A DNA stretch of 64,000 nt from Aestuariispira insulae (lineage in GTDB: Bacteria > Pseudomonadota > Alphaproteobacteria > UBA8366 > Aestuariispiraceae): NCBI RefSeq assembly GCF_003385955.1, contig NZ_QRDW01000009.1:78419-142418 (forward strand), given 5' to 3'. Positions within the stretch are counted from its first letter, which is position 1; the number at the start of each line of letters is the position of its first letter. A program made the position numbers and the translations under genes. Below are positions 29,376 through 38,227 of this stretch, piece after piece. Under the pieces are notes generated by a model. That model was not told where the DNA came from. It did no database searches and saw only the letters and a list, made by a program, of their open reading frames with translations.

Positions 29376-30434
29376 ATGCCCGATATCATGAAAGCCGTCC
29401 TGCTCACAGGGTACGGAGGCCCGGACAAACTGGAATATCGTGAAGATGTGCCCAAACCCGCCCCAGGCAAAGGCGAAGTCCTGATCCGGATCGGTGCCGC
29501 CGGAGTCAACAATACCGACCTCTGGACCCGTGAAGGCGCCTATGGCGAACCGGATGAAGAAGGCGGGGCCTCCGGCTGGCAAGAAGGCGGCATGCAGTTC
29601 CCCCGCATCCAGGGCCTGGATATCGCAGGCACAATTGAAGCGGTTGGCGCGACCGTGCCGGAAAGTCGCATCGGCAAGCGGATATTGGTCAATTTTGTGC
29701 TGTATCATCCCTCAGAGAAAGATCCGGACGGCCTTTATTATTCCGACGTGGTCGGCTCCGAATGCGATGGCGGTTTTGCCGAATATGTCACCCTGCCCAG
29801 CGAGAATGCCAAGGCGATCCAGTCCCACTACAGCGATATCGAGCTTGCAAGCTTTCCCTGTGCCAGTGTCACAGCGGAAGGTATGTTGCATCGTGCCCGG
29901 CTGAACGCCGGGGAAAAGATCCTGATCACCGGCGCGACCGGTGGGGTCGGTTCCGCCCTGGTGCAACTGGCAAAGATCCGCGGGGCGGAAGTGTGGGCCG
30001 TTGGCAGCCAAGGCAAAGAAGCCCCGTTGAAGGAACTGGGGGCCGATCATGTGATCACCCGCCAGTCCGGCAATCCTGACTATTTGCTGGCCACATTGGC
30101 GGAAGAAAGCATCGATGTCGCCGCCGATGTCGTTGGCGGCGACAGCTTTCCCGCGTTGTTGAAAATCCTTAGACGCGGCGGGCGTTATGTGACCGCTGGC
30201 GCGATCGCCGGTCCGAAGGTGGCGCTGGATCTGCGCAAGCTTTATCTGAAACATCTGGAATTGATTGGTTCGACCATGGGGCGACAGGCGGATTTCGAAG
30301 CCGTGGTTCGGCATATCGAAACCGGTGCTCTAAAACCGCAGGTCGCCCAGACTTTCCCCTTGAGCCAGATCCGGGAAGCCCAGGCGGCATTTCAGGAGAA
30401 GAAATTTTTCGGGAAACTTGTCCTGGTTCCGTGA
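29376..30434 (+). CDS. Zinc-independent MDR-family NAD(P)H:quinone reductase-like oxidoreductase
   Basis: 352 residues of the medium-chain dehydrogenase/reductase superfamily, quinone-oxidoreductase branch. N-terminal GroES-like domain: MKAVLLTGYGGPDKLEYREDV, GVNNTDLWTREGAYG, FPRIQGLDIAGTIEAVG. Cofactor domain: ITGATGGVGSALVQLAKIRGAEV. The catalytic-zinc cysteine is replaced (NNTDLW), so it is a reductase rather than an alcohol dehydrogenase. GGAAG precedes ATG 29376 by nine bases; ATG 29388 is an alternative. It is divergent from the glycosyltransferase-like operon and converges with the unknown gene at 30450. Substrate unknown. Confidence 0.9.
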   Translation: MPDIMKAVLLTGYGGPDKLEYREDVPKPAPGKGEVLIRIGAAGVNNTDLWTREGAYGEPDEEGGASGWQEGGMQFPRIQGLDIAGTIEAVGATVPESRIGKRILVNFVLYHPSEKDPDGLYYSDVVGSECDGGFAEYVTLPSENAKAIQSHYSDIELASFPCASVTAEGMLHRARLNAGEKILITGATGGVGSALVQLAKIRGAEVWAVGSQGKEAPLKELGADHVITRQSGNPDYLLATLAEESIDVAADVVGGDSFPALLKILRRGGRYVTAGAIAGPKVALDLRKLYLKHLELIGSTMGRQADFEAVVRHIETGALKPQVAQTFPLSQIREAQAAFQEKKFFGKLVLVP

Positions 30435-30449
30435 GGTCCGCAACGGCCT

Positions 30450-31793
30450 TTAGTGTCCGCGCAGCGATTCCAATCCCTCCAGCAAAACTTTTTCCGCATG
30501 ATCCGGACCGGCGGCAAGCTCCAACATCTTGATCGCGATCATGAAACGGAAACGGGCCCGGTCATCATCACCATCCACCTCTCGCGCTTTTTCAACGATC
30601 TTCTGGCAAAGGCCGTTCAATTGCTGGCGCAATTCGCGATGAATCTGCTCGGCCTGGGTTTTGATGGCCAGGGATTCAGACATGACCACGCAATCACACA
30701 CCGCCGTGATACGCCGTTCCGCCGCCGCAATCTCTTCCGGATCCGGATCGCCACCGGCATAGGCATCCAAAACCATCTCCACCGACCCTTCAAAAATCTC
30801 GCTGCAGACAATCTCGGCCACACGTTTCATCGATGCGGTCATCCGCCGCTTCCATGAAACATCCGACGTGATCGCCAACACGTCATGCACGTTCAGCAAC
30901 TCATTTGTGAAGCTTTTCACCACCTCGGTGAGCTGGATCTCATTGCCTCCGCTGGCCACCAGATCTTCCAGCTTGTCCGCGGCAAGATCCAGGTTGTCGA
31001 AAACCACATTGCCCAGCTCTTCACCGATTAGGGAGACATCGCCGATATTGTTGTCATCCATCTCTTTCAAAAAGGTGAAGACATCCGCCGGGTGCAGTAA
31101 GCACCCTTGCGCGGCAAGAAGAACAAAATACTCCGATCCCGGATTGGTCTTGGCCGCTTTCTGAACATGGCTGTGGATACATTCGATCTGTTTTTCATCC
31201 AATGTCTGGATCGGCCGTTCCTGCAAACTGTCGCGCATGGACAGGATCAGGGCCGCATTCCTAATCATGCCCGAAATTTCCGAAAGTACGCCTATCGCAT
31301 TTTCACAATTCAGCCTTTTCCTAAGCGCTTTTTGTTCGGATGGATCCGATTGCGCTAGTTGGATGATGGTATCCAGTCGCCCGGCAATCGCCTGCCAAAA
31401 CTGGTTCGCCGCGATGATGATCGATTTCCCGTCCGCCTGGCCGATCAGTTTTTCCAGACGTTCCATGGCCTGGATGACGGCTGTATCCTCCGCCTCGGTG
31501 ACCAGGGACCAGATCGGTTTGATCACATCCCTTTCAATCCGGCCATGACGAACGCCTTGCGCATCCAAATTCATCAAAACCACTTCGAAGGGCTGACAGA
31601 AAAGCCGCAGCATATTGGGATTGCGGTCCGGCCGGATCTTACGCAATTGCGGCCGCAAGGCCGACAACAGTTGGGCGCTGGGCAGGTTTCGGTTCCCGCC
31701 CTTTTCCAAAACCTTGGTCAGTTTGATGATCTCAGGCGCCTGAAGCTCGCCCATAGCCAGGGAAAGCACATCCAACTTTTCTGTTTGCCCCAT
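30450..31793 (-). CDS. Unknown all-helical protein, second gene of a two-gene unit
   Basis: 447 residues, unrecognised. It is rich in Leu/Ala/Glu/Lys helices throughout, with no signal peptide, membrane segment or catalytic motif in view. Notable pieces are LRPQLRKIRPDRNPNMLRLFCQPFEVVLMN near the start, EISGMIRNAALILSMRDSL in the middle and FRFMIAIKMLELAAGPDHAEKVLLEG at the end. GGAG lies eight bases before the ATG. It follows the 359-residue gene by only 12 bp on the same strand, so the two are expressed together. A cytoplasmic scaffold or regulatory protein is possible, but nothing points to a specific role. Confidence 0.7.
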   Translation of the reverse strand: MGQTEKLDVLSLAMGELQAPEIIKLTKVLEKGGNRNLPSAQLLSALRPQLRKIRPDRNPNMLRLFCQPFEVVLMNLDAQGVRHGRIERDVIKPIWSLVTEAEDTAVIQAMERLEKLIGQADGKSIIIAANQFWQAIAGRLDTIIQLAQSDPSEQKALRKRLNCENAIGVLSEISGMIRNAALILSMRDSLQERPIQTLDEKQIECIHSHVQKAAKTNPGSEYFVLLAAQGCLLHPADVFTFLKEMDDNNIGDVSLIGEELGNVVFDNLDLAADKLEDLVASGGNEIQLTEVVKSFTNELLNVHDVLAITSDVSWKRRMTASMKRVAEIVCSEIFEGSVEMVLDAYAGGDPDPEEIAAAERRITAVCDCVVMSESLAIKTQAEQIHRELRQQLNGLCQKIVEKAREVDGDDDRARFRFMIAIKMLELAAGPDHAEKVLLEGLESLRGH

Positions 31794-31805
31794 CCGTCTG
31801 CTCCC

Positions 31806-32885
31806 TTAACCAGCGCCAGAATTGAAATGTGACGCTTTTTCCTGCGGCTCAGCCACATCCTGCTGTGCGATCACGCCCTTCCAGAAGCGATGGGAAACAT
31901 CGGTCAGCTCTCCTTGCGGCAGGATCGGCATGAATTGATTCAGTTCCAGCACCAGCGCCCGTTGCTGATGGCGTTCCCAACCATCCGCTGCGGACCATTT
32001 TTCCAGGATCAGCGCCCAACCATCCAACAACCAGTCGATCCGTTCGATCTCCTGCCGAAGCAGCGCCCCGGTAGATTGCCAATCCAGAATCGTTTGTTTC
32101 AAGTTCGTCCGGCAGGCATCAATCGATGCCAGGCAAAATTCAGTTTGTTCCACAACGGATTGGGCTGCCAATGCCAGTTCATTGGCCAGGCGTTGCGATT
32201 TCGGCGGCTCACTGCGCGCCCAGCCCGCCACATCGCGATTCATTTTCCGCAGCAATTGTGCAAAACAGCGCATATAACCGGCACAATCCTTTTCCGGAAA
32301 GCCGATAGGTTCCACAAGCCGTGTCCATTCAATCAGGTGATCAATCAATTGATCACCGGAAAAGCCCTGACGCCTGGCAAATCCTCCCAAAACACGCCCT
32401 GCCGCCACCATGGCCGCCTGCTCATCCATGGCGGCAATATCAATCGGATCGTCTTGATCGCCAAACCGATCGACAATCGCCTGCAACAGCACCTGGCGGA
32501 TACGAATCCGGACGGCATTATCCTGTTCCAGGGTTTCTTTAGCCGCCTGTGCCCGATCAGAGCCAGAGACACCGCTCTTCGAGAGATCCAGTGCGATTTT
32601 CCGGATTTTTGCTGGGCTGAGGGCCCCTTCGGCTTTCAGGCTTTTGGCCAGTTGACGGTCATAGACCGACATGGAAACCATGTCCTTGAGATTGTTCCAT
32701 GGCAGGACATAGGTTCCGCGTCCGCCAGACAACCCCGGCACAAGTGCCTCAAATTCTCCCTGATCAATTTTCCGGATACGGGCATGAGCGATCACCGGCG
32801 TGGTGAAGGGAACCGCAGCGCCCCGTTCCTGGAAAGTGGCAGGAAGCAGGATCTGTTTGCTGACGGCGGCGTGGTCGGTAATCAT
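31806..32885 (-). CDS. Unknown protein, first gene of a two-gene unit
   Basis: 359 residues, unrecognised. An N-terminal beta-rich segment (about 20-75: VPFTTPVIAHARIRKI, then LVPGLSGGRGTYVLPW and YDRQLAKSLK) precedes a helical remainder with several Trp-rich stretches near the C-terminus (IDWLLDGWALILEKWSAADGWERH). Soluble, no signal peptide. The ATG at 32885 has only a weak GGCGGG upstream. It is the first of two genes 12 bp apart; upstream is a 464-bp gap with the divergent purC on the far side. Function unknown; with its partner it looks like a lineage-specific pair. Confidence 0.68.
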   Translation of the reverse strand: MITDHAAVSKQILLPATFQERGAAVPFTTPVIAHARIRKIDQGEFEALVPGLSGGRGTYVLPWNNLKDMVSMSVYDRQLAKSLKAEGALSPAKIRKIALDLSKSGVSGSDRAQAAKETLEQDNAVRIRIRQVLLQAIVDRFGDQDDPIDIAAMDEQAAMVAAGRVLGGFARRQGFSGDQLIDHLIEWTRLVEPIGFPEKDCAGYMRCFAQLLRKMNRDVAGWARSEPPKSQRLANELALAAQSVVEQTEFCLASIDACRTNLKQTILDWQSTGALLRQEIERIDWLLDGWALILEKWSAADGWERHQQRALVLELNQFMPILPQGELTDVSHRFWKGVIAQQDVAEPQEKASHFNSGAG

Positions 32886-33349
32886 AGGCGCATACCCGCC
32901 TGGTCCCGGAAACCGGACGCTCTAGGTTCAAATCCGCGTTTGATCTTCAGGCTGCTCACCCGCGACAACGCCAACTCCTTGTCTGACTTCCCCTCCAAAC
33001 CGGCTTTTGGCCTCTCAAAAAACCGGTTTCTGCGCTAATTTTGCCAATCAAGTGCCAGACCGCAAGCTTACTACAAAGTTAGTTTCCAACCGGTTAATAT
33101 CCACGTTCCCCCCCTGCCGCGCCGTCTGGATAAATTCCATATTTTGATTGTGCGACCGGGAGTATAACAAGCAGGCAGCAATATAACCAAAAATTTCATT
33201 TCATTCTTCTTTTTCCCTTTAATCAGGCAACAATGGCGCATTGGCTTGTTTCAAGCCGCGCCCGGTGATATCGAAGGCCGTTGAATTTTTCCGGCTTTCC
33301 GGTGACAGGCCCAAATGGGTCGGCTCCCAAACTTGAAGGTGCGACAGCC
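32886..33349. other. 464-bp gap between the two-gene unknown unit and purC
   Basis: No gene was found here. The gap separates two divergent units and must hold both promoters. The hexamer AACCGG occurs four times within about 190 bp (near 32910, 32989, 33021 and 33089), the last two extended to AACCGGTT, which could be a regulator site. A T-loop-like GGTTCAAATCC near 32925 does not belong to a tRNA. The stretch from about 33180 to 33230 is A/T-rich. Confidence 0.5.
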
Positions 33350-34345
33350 ATGACGCAGACCCCAACGGATTTCACCCTCGCGCTTGCTAACCGGCTGACC
33401 GATGCCACCTACCCGGAGTTGCCGAACCATTACACCGGTAAGGTACGCGAGGCCTATGACCTGCCCGATGGTCGGCGCATCATGATCGCCACCGATCGCC
33501 AATCCGCCTTCGACAGAATTTTGGCTGCCGTCCCCCATAAAGGACAGGTTTTGAACCAAACGGCGCGTTTCTGGTTTGAACAGACCCAGGATATCTGCCC
33601 GAACCATGTGATCGATTTCCCGGATCCCAATGTGGTGATTGGCCGTAACCTGAAGATGCTGCCCATTGAAATGGTGGTGCGCGACTATATGACCGGATCA
33701 ACCGAGACCAGCATCTGGCCGATGTATCAACGTGGTGAACGGGTGATGTACGGCCATCAATTCCCCGACGGTCTGTCCAAAAATGACAAGCTGCCGGCGA
33801 CCATCATCACCCCCACGACCAAAGCCGCGCAGGGTGATCATGACGCCCCGATCACCGCTCGGGAAATCGTTGAAAACGGGTTGTTGGATCAAGGAACCTG
33901 GGACGAAGTGGCCCGGATTTCCCTGGCCCTGTTCGCACGAGGCCGTGAGATTGCCGCGAAAAACGGTTTGATCCTGGTTGACACAAAATATGAGTTTGGC
34001 GTGGACGAAAACGGCCGGATCACCCTTGCCGATGAAATCCACACACCCGATTCCAGCCGTTACTGGATTGCGGAAAGCTATCAGGATCGGATTGCCCAGG
34101 GATTGGAGCCGGAAAGCCTGGACAAGGAATTCCTGCGACTGTGGATTTCCGAACGCTGTGATCCCTACAGAGATGATATTCCGGAGATCCCTGCTGAAAC
34201 GCTGGAAATGTTTTCCGAGAAATACATCAATCTTTATGAACGGGTGACCGGCCAAACCTTCGAACGGGCGGCTTATGATCGCCCCCTGAAAGACCGGATC
34301 CGGGAAAACCTGGCCCGCATTCTGCCAGATTATTTCAGTGGTTGA
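33350..34345 (+). CDS. purC: Phosphoribosylaminoimidazole-succinocarboxamide synthase (SAICAR synthase)
   Basis: 331 residues: the longer, eukaryote (ADE1)-like type rather than the short 240-residue bacterial PurC. It condenses CAIR with aspartate using ATP in purine synthesis. Signatures: YTGKVREAYDLPDGRRIMIATDRQSAFDRIL (ATP-grasp entry), VVRDYMTGS, LVDTKYEFG and the late DEIHTPDSSRYW. The ATG at 33350 follows GAAGG at a usable distance; the frame is open to 33281 but those residues are not family-like. Convergent with the TraB/GumN gene. Many alphaproteobacteria carry both types; whether the short type also exists lies outside the window. Confidence 0.96.
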   Translation: MTQTPTDFTLALANRLTDATYPELPNHYTGKVREAYDLPDGRRIMIATDRQSAFDRILAAVPHKGQVLNQTARFWFEQTQDICPNHVIDFPDPNVVIGRNLKMLPIEMVVRDYMTGSTETSIWPMYQRGERVMYGHQFPDGLSKNDKLPATIITPTTKAAQGDHDAPITAREIVENGLLDQGTWDEVARISLALFARGREIAAKNGLILVDTKYEFGVDENGRITLADEIHTPDSSRYWIAESYQDRIAQGLEPESLDKEFLRLWISERCDPYRDDIPEIPAETLEMFSEKYINLYERVTGQTFERAAYDRPLKDRIRENLARILPDYFSG

Positions 34346-34360
34346 TGTAGGCTGACCGCC

Positions 34361-35242
34361 TCACCTGTCCCGTTCGACTTGAAACCCTTCTCGCTGCAGT
34401 AATGTTGGCACCCCAAGATCGCCGACCAGATGAACTGCGCCTACCGCGATGAAAAAGGTTCCGGGCTCCGCCATGATATCCCGGATTTGGCCCGTCCAGT
34501 TCCGGTTCCGCGCATAAATCAGCGATTCGATCAGCGTTTCATGTCCTTCAAACCCCTCGGTCTGGATCCGTTCCAACGCGGCGGTATCTCCGGACATCCA
34601 GGCATTGATCAACGCATCCGCATCTCTGTCGATTTCCGCGAGCTGATCCAGACTGTTTTCCAGGAATGAATTTTCTTCTTCAGGGGTAAGGCTGGAAAAC
34701 AGGCCAAGCTGCTGTTCCATCGTCTCAAACCCGCGGATATCTTTTCCCTTGTCCGCCACATAGGCCTGAATGACTTTTTCACTGCCATACTCAGGATCCA
34801 TACCGCGTTTCACAAATTCCATAACCGTAATATTAATGGCAATCATCCAGGGCCGCATCATGTCAAAACCGTTTCGCGGCATACCAGATTCCGCGAGGAT
34901 ATCGCCCAATTTTTCATAGAGCTCTGATCCCACTCTGCTCTTCAGGCTCTCGCCCGGGGTGAGCAAGCCATGTTTCTGAACCGCCGCCATGGCTTTTTCC
35001 TCACTGCTTTCCTCCGGCGACAACTCCAGATAAAGCCGCTGAGACCGATCCAGTTTCCCCTTCATATCCTCATCCAGCCAGTCGAGGCCGTTGGGGGCAA
35101 TATGAATGGTGCCGAAGAGATAAACCGTGGTGTCTTGATCCCGGACAACCCATGTGGCCGGATCCGCATGACCCACTGTCGCAGAAAACAGCAGAAAGAC
35201 TGTGGCTCGAAACATCGTGATCAGAGGGCGGCAGAGCAGCAT
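34361..35242 (-). CDS. TraB/GumN family protein, exported
   Basis: 293 residues with a signal peptide (about residues 1-26, ending GHA). The TraB/GumN fold is shown by YLFGTIHIAPNGLDWL near the mature N-terminus and FIAVGAVHLVGDLGVPTLL near the end: two Gly-x-x-His motifs thought to form a metal site related to Tiki metalloproteases. Between them is the helical EEENSFLENSLDQLAEI region. GAGA lies about seven bases before the ATG at 35242, preferred over ATG 35215. Periplasmic; activity not established for most members. Confidence 0.88.
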   Translation of the reverse strand: MLLCRPLITMFRATVFLLFSATVGHADPATWVVRDQDTTVYLFGTIHIAPNGLDWLDEDMKGKLDRSQRLYLELSPEESSEEKAMAAVQKHGLLTPGESLKSRVGSELYEKLGDILAESGMPRNGFDMMRPWMIAINITVMEFVKRGMDPEYGSEKVIQAYVADKGKDIRGFETMEQQLGLFSSLTPEEENSFLENSLDQLAEIDRDADALINAWMSGDTAALERIQTEGFEGHETLIESLIYARNRNWTGQIRDIMAEPGTFFIAVGAVHLVGDLGVPTLLQREGFQVERDR

Positions 35243-35306
35243 TTGGAATCTCTTTCATTAGATTGAGCGGCCATCTTAAAAAAGATAACCGCCGAAGCCA
35301 CAAGTA

Positions 35307-36215
35307 TTAATAACAATCCCAGACGGGTGTTTCGCCACCAAAGCTCTCAACCGCAAAATCCAGGAAGGCCCGAACCTTGGCCGGCATATGCAGCCGTTCC
35401 GGGAAAACCGCATAAAGTGTATGCGTCTCAACCGGGTAGTCCGGCAAAACCTGAATCAACCGCCCGGACGCAAGATCGGGCCCGACAATGAATGTCGGTA
35501 TGCGGGCAATGCCCAAGCCGCCGATGACCGCCTCACGCAGGGCTTCGCTATTATTGACCTGATACCGGCCGCTGACCGTTATTTTCTGTCTTTCTGTCCG
35601 TGTTTCGAATGTCCACTCGTGATGATTGCTGAGATAGGAATAGGTCAGACAATCATGATCCCGCAGATCCTCCGGTCTTTGCACCGGTGCCGCTCCGGCC
35701 AGATAGTCCGGTGAAGCACAAAGCACCACGCGGCAGGGCGCCAGCCGCCGGGCAATCAAACTTGAATCAGGCAGGTTGCCCGCCCGCATTGCCACATCAA
35801 ATCCGCCCTCCACCAGATCAACGCGCCGATCATCCAGCACCAGGTCCAGTTTCAGAGCTGGATAGCGTTTCATCAATGCCGGTACCAATGGGGCAAGATG
35901 CAGTCGGCCAAAAGACATTGGCGCACTGACCCGGAGCAACCCGCGCGGGTCGCCTTGCATCTCGCTCACGGCATCTTCCGCCTGCATCGCGGCCTTTCGG
36001 CATTCCATGGCATAACCGAGATAGGCCTCGCCCGCTTCCGTCAAGCTGAGCTTACGCGTGGAACGCTGGATCAGCCGCGCGCCCAATCGGGTCTCCAACT
36101 GGGTGATCCTCTTGCTGACCGCTGACTTCGTAATGCCCAACTTGATTGCCGCGGCAGAAAAACTGCCCTGTTCCACCACCGCCACAAATACCGGGATCGC
36201 GCCGAAATCTTCCAT
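35307..36215 (-). CDS. LysR-family transcriptional regulator
   Basis: 302 residues. N-terminal winged helix: FVAVVEQGSFSAAAIKLGITKSAVSKRITQLETRLGARL; then the effector domain with RVSAPMSFGRLHLAPLVPAL and GGFDVAMRAGNLPDSSLIAR, as in LysR regulators of oxidative or xenobiotic genes. It is divergent from the glutathionyl-hydroquinone reductase operon across about 110 bp, in which GTTTCC (36249) and GGAAAC (36279) form a spaced inverted repeat, a possible binding site. It probably controls that operon and itself. ATG 36215 has AGG just upstream; an ATG 30 bases earlier is less likely. Confidence 0.92.
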   Translation of the reverse strand: MEDFGAIPVFVAVVEQGSFSAAAIKLGITKSAVSKRITQLETRLGARLIQRSTRKLSLTEAGEAYLGYAMECRKAAMQAEDAVSEMQGDPRGLLRVSAPMSFGRLHLAPLVPALMKRYPALKLDLVLDDRRVDLVEGGFDVAMRAGNLPDSSLIARRLAPCRVVLCASPDYLAGAAPVQRPEDLRDHDCLTYSYLSNHHEWTFETRTERQKITVSGRYQVNNSEALREAVIGGLGIARIPTFIVGPDLASGRLIQVLPDYPVETHTLYAVFPERLHMPAKVRAFLDFAVESFGGETPVWDCY

Positions 36216-36328
36216 AACCTGCCATCGTGTCGTTTTTCTCAACATTAGGTTTCCAATAAACAGAATTATCAGTCAACAGGAAACGAAATAGGGTGCCTTC
36301 ACCAAATCAATCGACGTGAGGACATCCC

Positions 36329-37300
36329 ATGGCCAAGATGCTTATCAACGGACAGCTTGCCGAGAAACCGCGCGCCCCCGATGGCCGCTTCGAACGTTTC
36401 CCCAGCCAGTACCGCCACTGGATATCCCGGCAGAAAGATACAGAGTTTCCCGCCGAAACGAACCGCTACCATCTGTTCATTTCCGAGGCCTGTCCCTGGT
36501 GCCACCGGGTGATGATCCTGCGCGCGCTGATGGGGTTGGAAAAGTTCATCACCGTCACCTACATGGATGCCTTGATGGGGGAAGAGGGATGGAGGATCGA
36601 TCCCGACCGCCATCCTGATTTACCCGGCCTGTACGGAGATCAGTTTCTTTACCAGACCTATCTGCGGGACAATCCCGCCTATACCGGCACCATCACCGCA
36701 CCCGTTCTCTATGACCGGAAGAGCGAACGGATCGTCAGCACCGAATCCTCCGATATCATGCGCATGTTCCATCAGGCCTTCAGCGGCCTTACCGGGAAAG
36801 GACAGGACCTGTATCCAAGCGCCTTGCGCGGCCGGATCGACCGGATCAATGATTTTGTACAGGACCGAATAGCCGAAGGGGTCTATCGCGCCGGGTTCGC
36901 CACCTCCCAGGACGCCTACGATACCGCCGTGGACAGACTTGTCGACGGGCTGAGCCAATTGGAAGAGATGCTGTGCGCACAGCGCTATCTGGCGGGCGAG
37001 CGCATCACCGAGGCGGATTGGCGACTATACCCGGTTCTGCTCCGGTTCGATCCCGTCTATTGGATCCATTTCAAGATCGGACCGCACCGAATTGCGGATT
37101 ATTCCAATCTGTCCGCTTATCTGCGCGAGCTGCACCAGATACCGGGCATCGCCGCCACTGTGGATATGGATCATATCCGCCGGCACTATTTTCTGAGCCA
37201 CCGGCATCTCAATCCCGGCGGCATCATGCCCCGCAGTCCCCAGTTTGATCTGAACCAATCCCATAACAGGGAAAAAGTCGTATGGCGGAGGGTCGGGTGA
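36329..37300 (+). CDS. Glutathionyl-hydroquinone reductase (Xi-class glutathione transferase)
   Basis: 323 residues of the YqjG/PcpF/ECM4 family, which reduces glutathionyl-hydroquinones to hydroquinones. The catalytic segment is SEACPWCHRVMILRALMGLE with the nucleophilic Cys in C-P-W-C, followed by VSTESSDIMRMF (glutathione binding) and the helical C-terminal domain with LAGERITEADWRLYPVLLRFDPVYW. GAGGAC lies seven bases before the ATG. It heads an operon with an EamA carrier (overlapping by one base) and a secreted cyclase-family enzyme, under the divergent LysR regulator, suggesting a quinone or electrophile detoxification unit. Confidence 0.93.
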   Translation: MAKMLINGQLAEKPRAPDGRFERFPSQYRHWISRQKDTEFPAETNRYHLFISEACPWCHRVMILRALMGLEKFITVTYMDALMGEEGWRIDPDRHPDLPGLYGDQFLYQTYLRDNPAYTGTITAPVLYDRKSERIVSTESSDIMRMFHQAFSGLTGKGQDLYPSALRGRIDRINDFVQDRIAEGVYRAGFATSQDAYDTAVDRLVDGLSQLEEMLCAQRYLAGERITEADWRLYPVLLRFDPVYWIHFKIGPHRIADYSNLSAYLRELHQIPGIAATVDMDHIRRHYFLSHRHLNPGGIMPRSPQFDLNQSHNREKVVWRRVG

Positions 37301-38223
37301 TGAAGGCAGTTTCATTTCTGCCGCCGGTTGTTCGAACCGGCACAACCCCGATGATCTTGTTCACGGGAACCATCATTTCCGCAAGTTTCATCCTGGCCAA
37401 GCTGGCGGTTGAAAGCGGTATCCCATCCTTTGCCGTCTATTTCTGGCAATTGCTGACCGCCTGCCTGATCCTTTTGGTGTTGACTGTGGTACGGGGTGAA
37501 AAACTGCCCGTATCAAGGCGTCATCTCACCTACTACCTGCTGAACGGTCTGATGGGGTCCTGCCTGCCGCAATTGATTGCCTATGCAGCCCTGGGCCATA
37601 TTCCAGCCGGGCTATTCACCGTGCTGATCACCCTTTCTCCGCTTTTCACCTATCTGGTCAGCTCTCTTGCCGACCGCCGTTTCCTGCCCTGGCCGCGACT
37701 GGCCGGTATCCTGACCGGTTTGATCGGGATCAGCCTTGCCACTTTCGGCGGTTTTGCAGTCAGTGGTGTGAACGGATCATGGGTTCTCATCGCGGCCCTC
37801 TCCCCCATGTTTCTGGCCGTCAACAATGTCTATCGGGCAAAAGCCTATCCCCAAGGCACCAGCCCGCTGGCCCTGGCGCTGGGTTCCATGCTGTTCCAGA
37901 TCCTCCTGCTCTGGCCGGTTTTGATCTGGACCGGCCATGACTATCAGCCTTTCAGCCTGACCGGTCTCCTTGACTGGGCAGTTCTCCTGATCGGCCTGAT
38001 CACGGCGGTTTCCTTCATCCTGACCTTTGAGCTGCAAAAAAGAACCGACGGTCTTGGCTTCAGCCAGGTCGGTTATGTGGTGACCCTGGCCGGGATCCTG
38101 TTGGGGGCCTGGATCTTCAACGAACCGCTAAGCCCGGTTCTGCTGATCAGTCTCATTCTTCTCTTCATTGGCCTCGGCATGACCAACGGCCATCTCCACC
38201 TCCCTATAGGAAAAAAGGACTAA
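37300..38223 (+). CDS. EamA/DMT-family membrane carrier
   Basis: 307 residues, about ten hydrophobic helices in two EamA repeats, as in drug/metabolite exporters. Typical pieces: TIISASFILAKLAVESGIPSFAVYFWQLL at the start, GSCLPQLIAYAALGHIPAGLFTVLITLSPLFTYL and, in the second half, VGYVVTLAGILLGAWIFNEPLSPVLLI. The ATG at 37300 shares its A with the TGA of the reductase gene, and GGAGG sits eight bases upstream; an in-frame ATG at 37282 is less likely. It probably exports a product or toxic compound linked to the neighbouring genes; the substrate is unknown. Confidence 0.88.
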   Translation: MKAVSFLPPVVRTGTTPMILFTGTIISASFILAKLAVESGIPSFAVYFWQLLTACLILLVLTVVRGEKLPVSRRHLTYYLLNGLMGSCLPQLIAYAALGHIPAGLFTVLITLSPLFTYLVSSLADRRFLPWPRLAGILTGLIGISLATFGGFAVSGVNGSWVLIAALSPMFLAVNNVYRAKAYPQGTSPLALALGSMLFQILLLWPVLIWTGHDYQPFSLTGLLDWAVLLIGLITAVSFILTFELQKRTDGLGFSQVGYVVTLAGILLGAWIFNEPLSPVLLISLILLFIGLGMTNGHLHLPIGKKD

Positions 38224-38227
38224 CTCC

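Noticed and set aside
32925..32935. GGTTCAAATCC, identical to a tRNA T-loop consensus.
   Set aside because: The flanking bases do not form a T-stem and no acceptor, D or anticodon arm fits on either strand.
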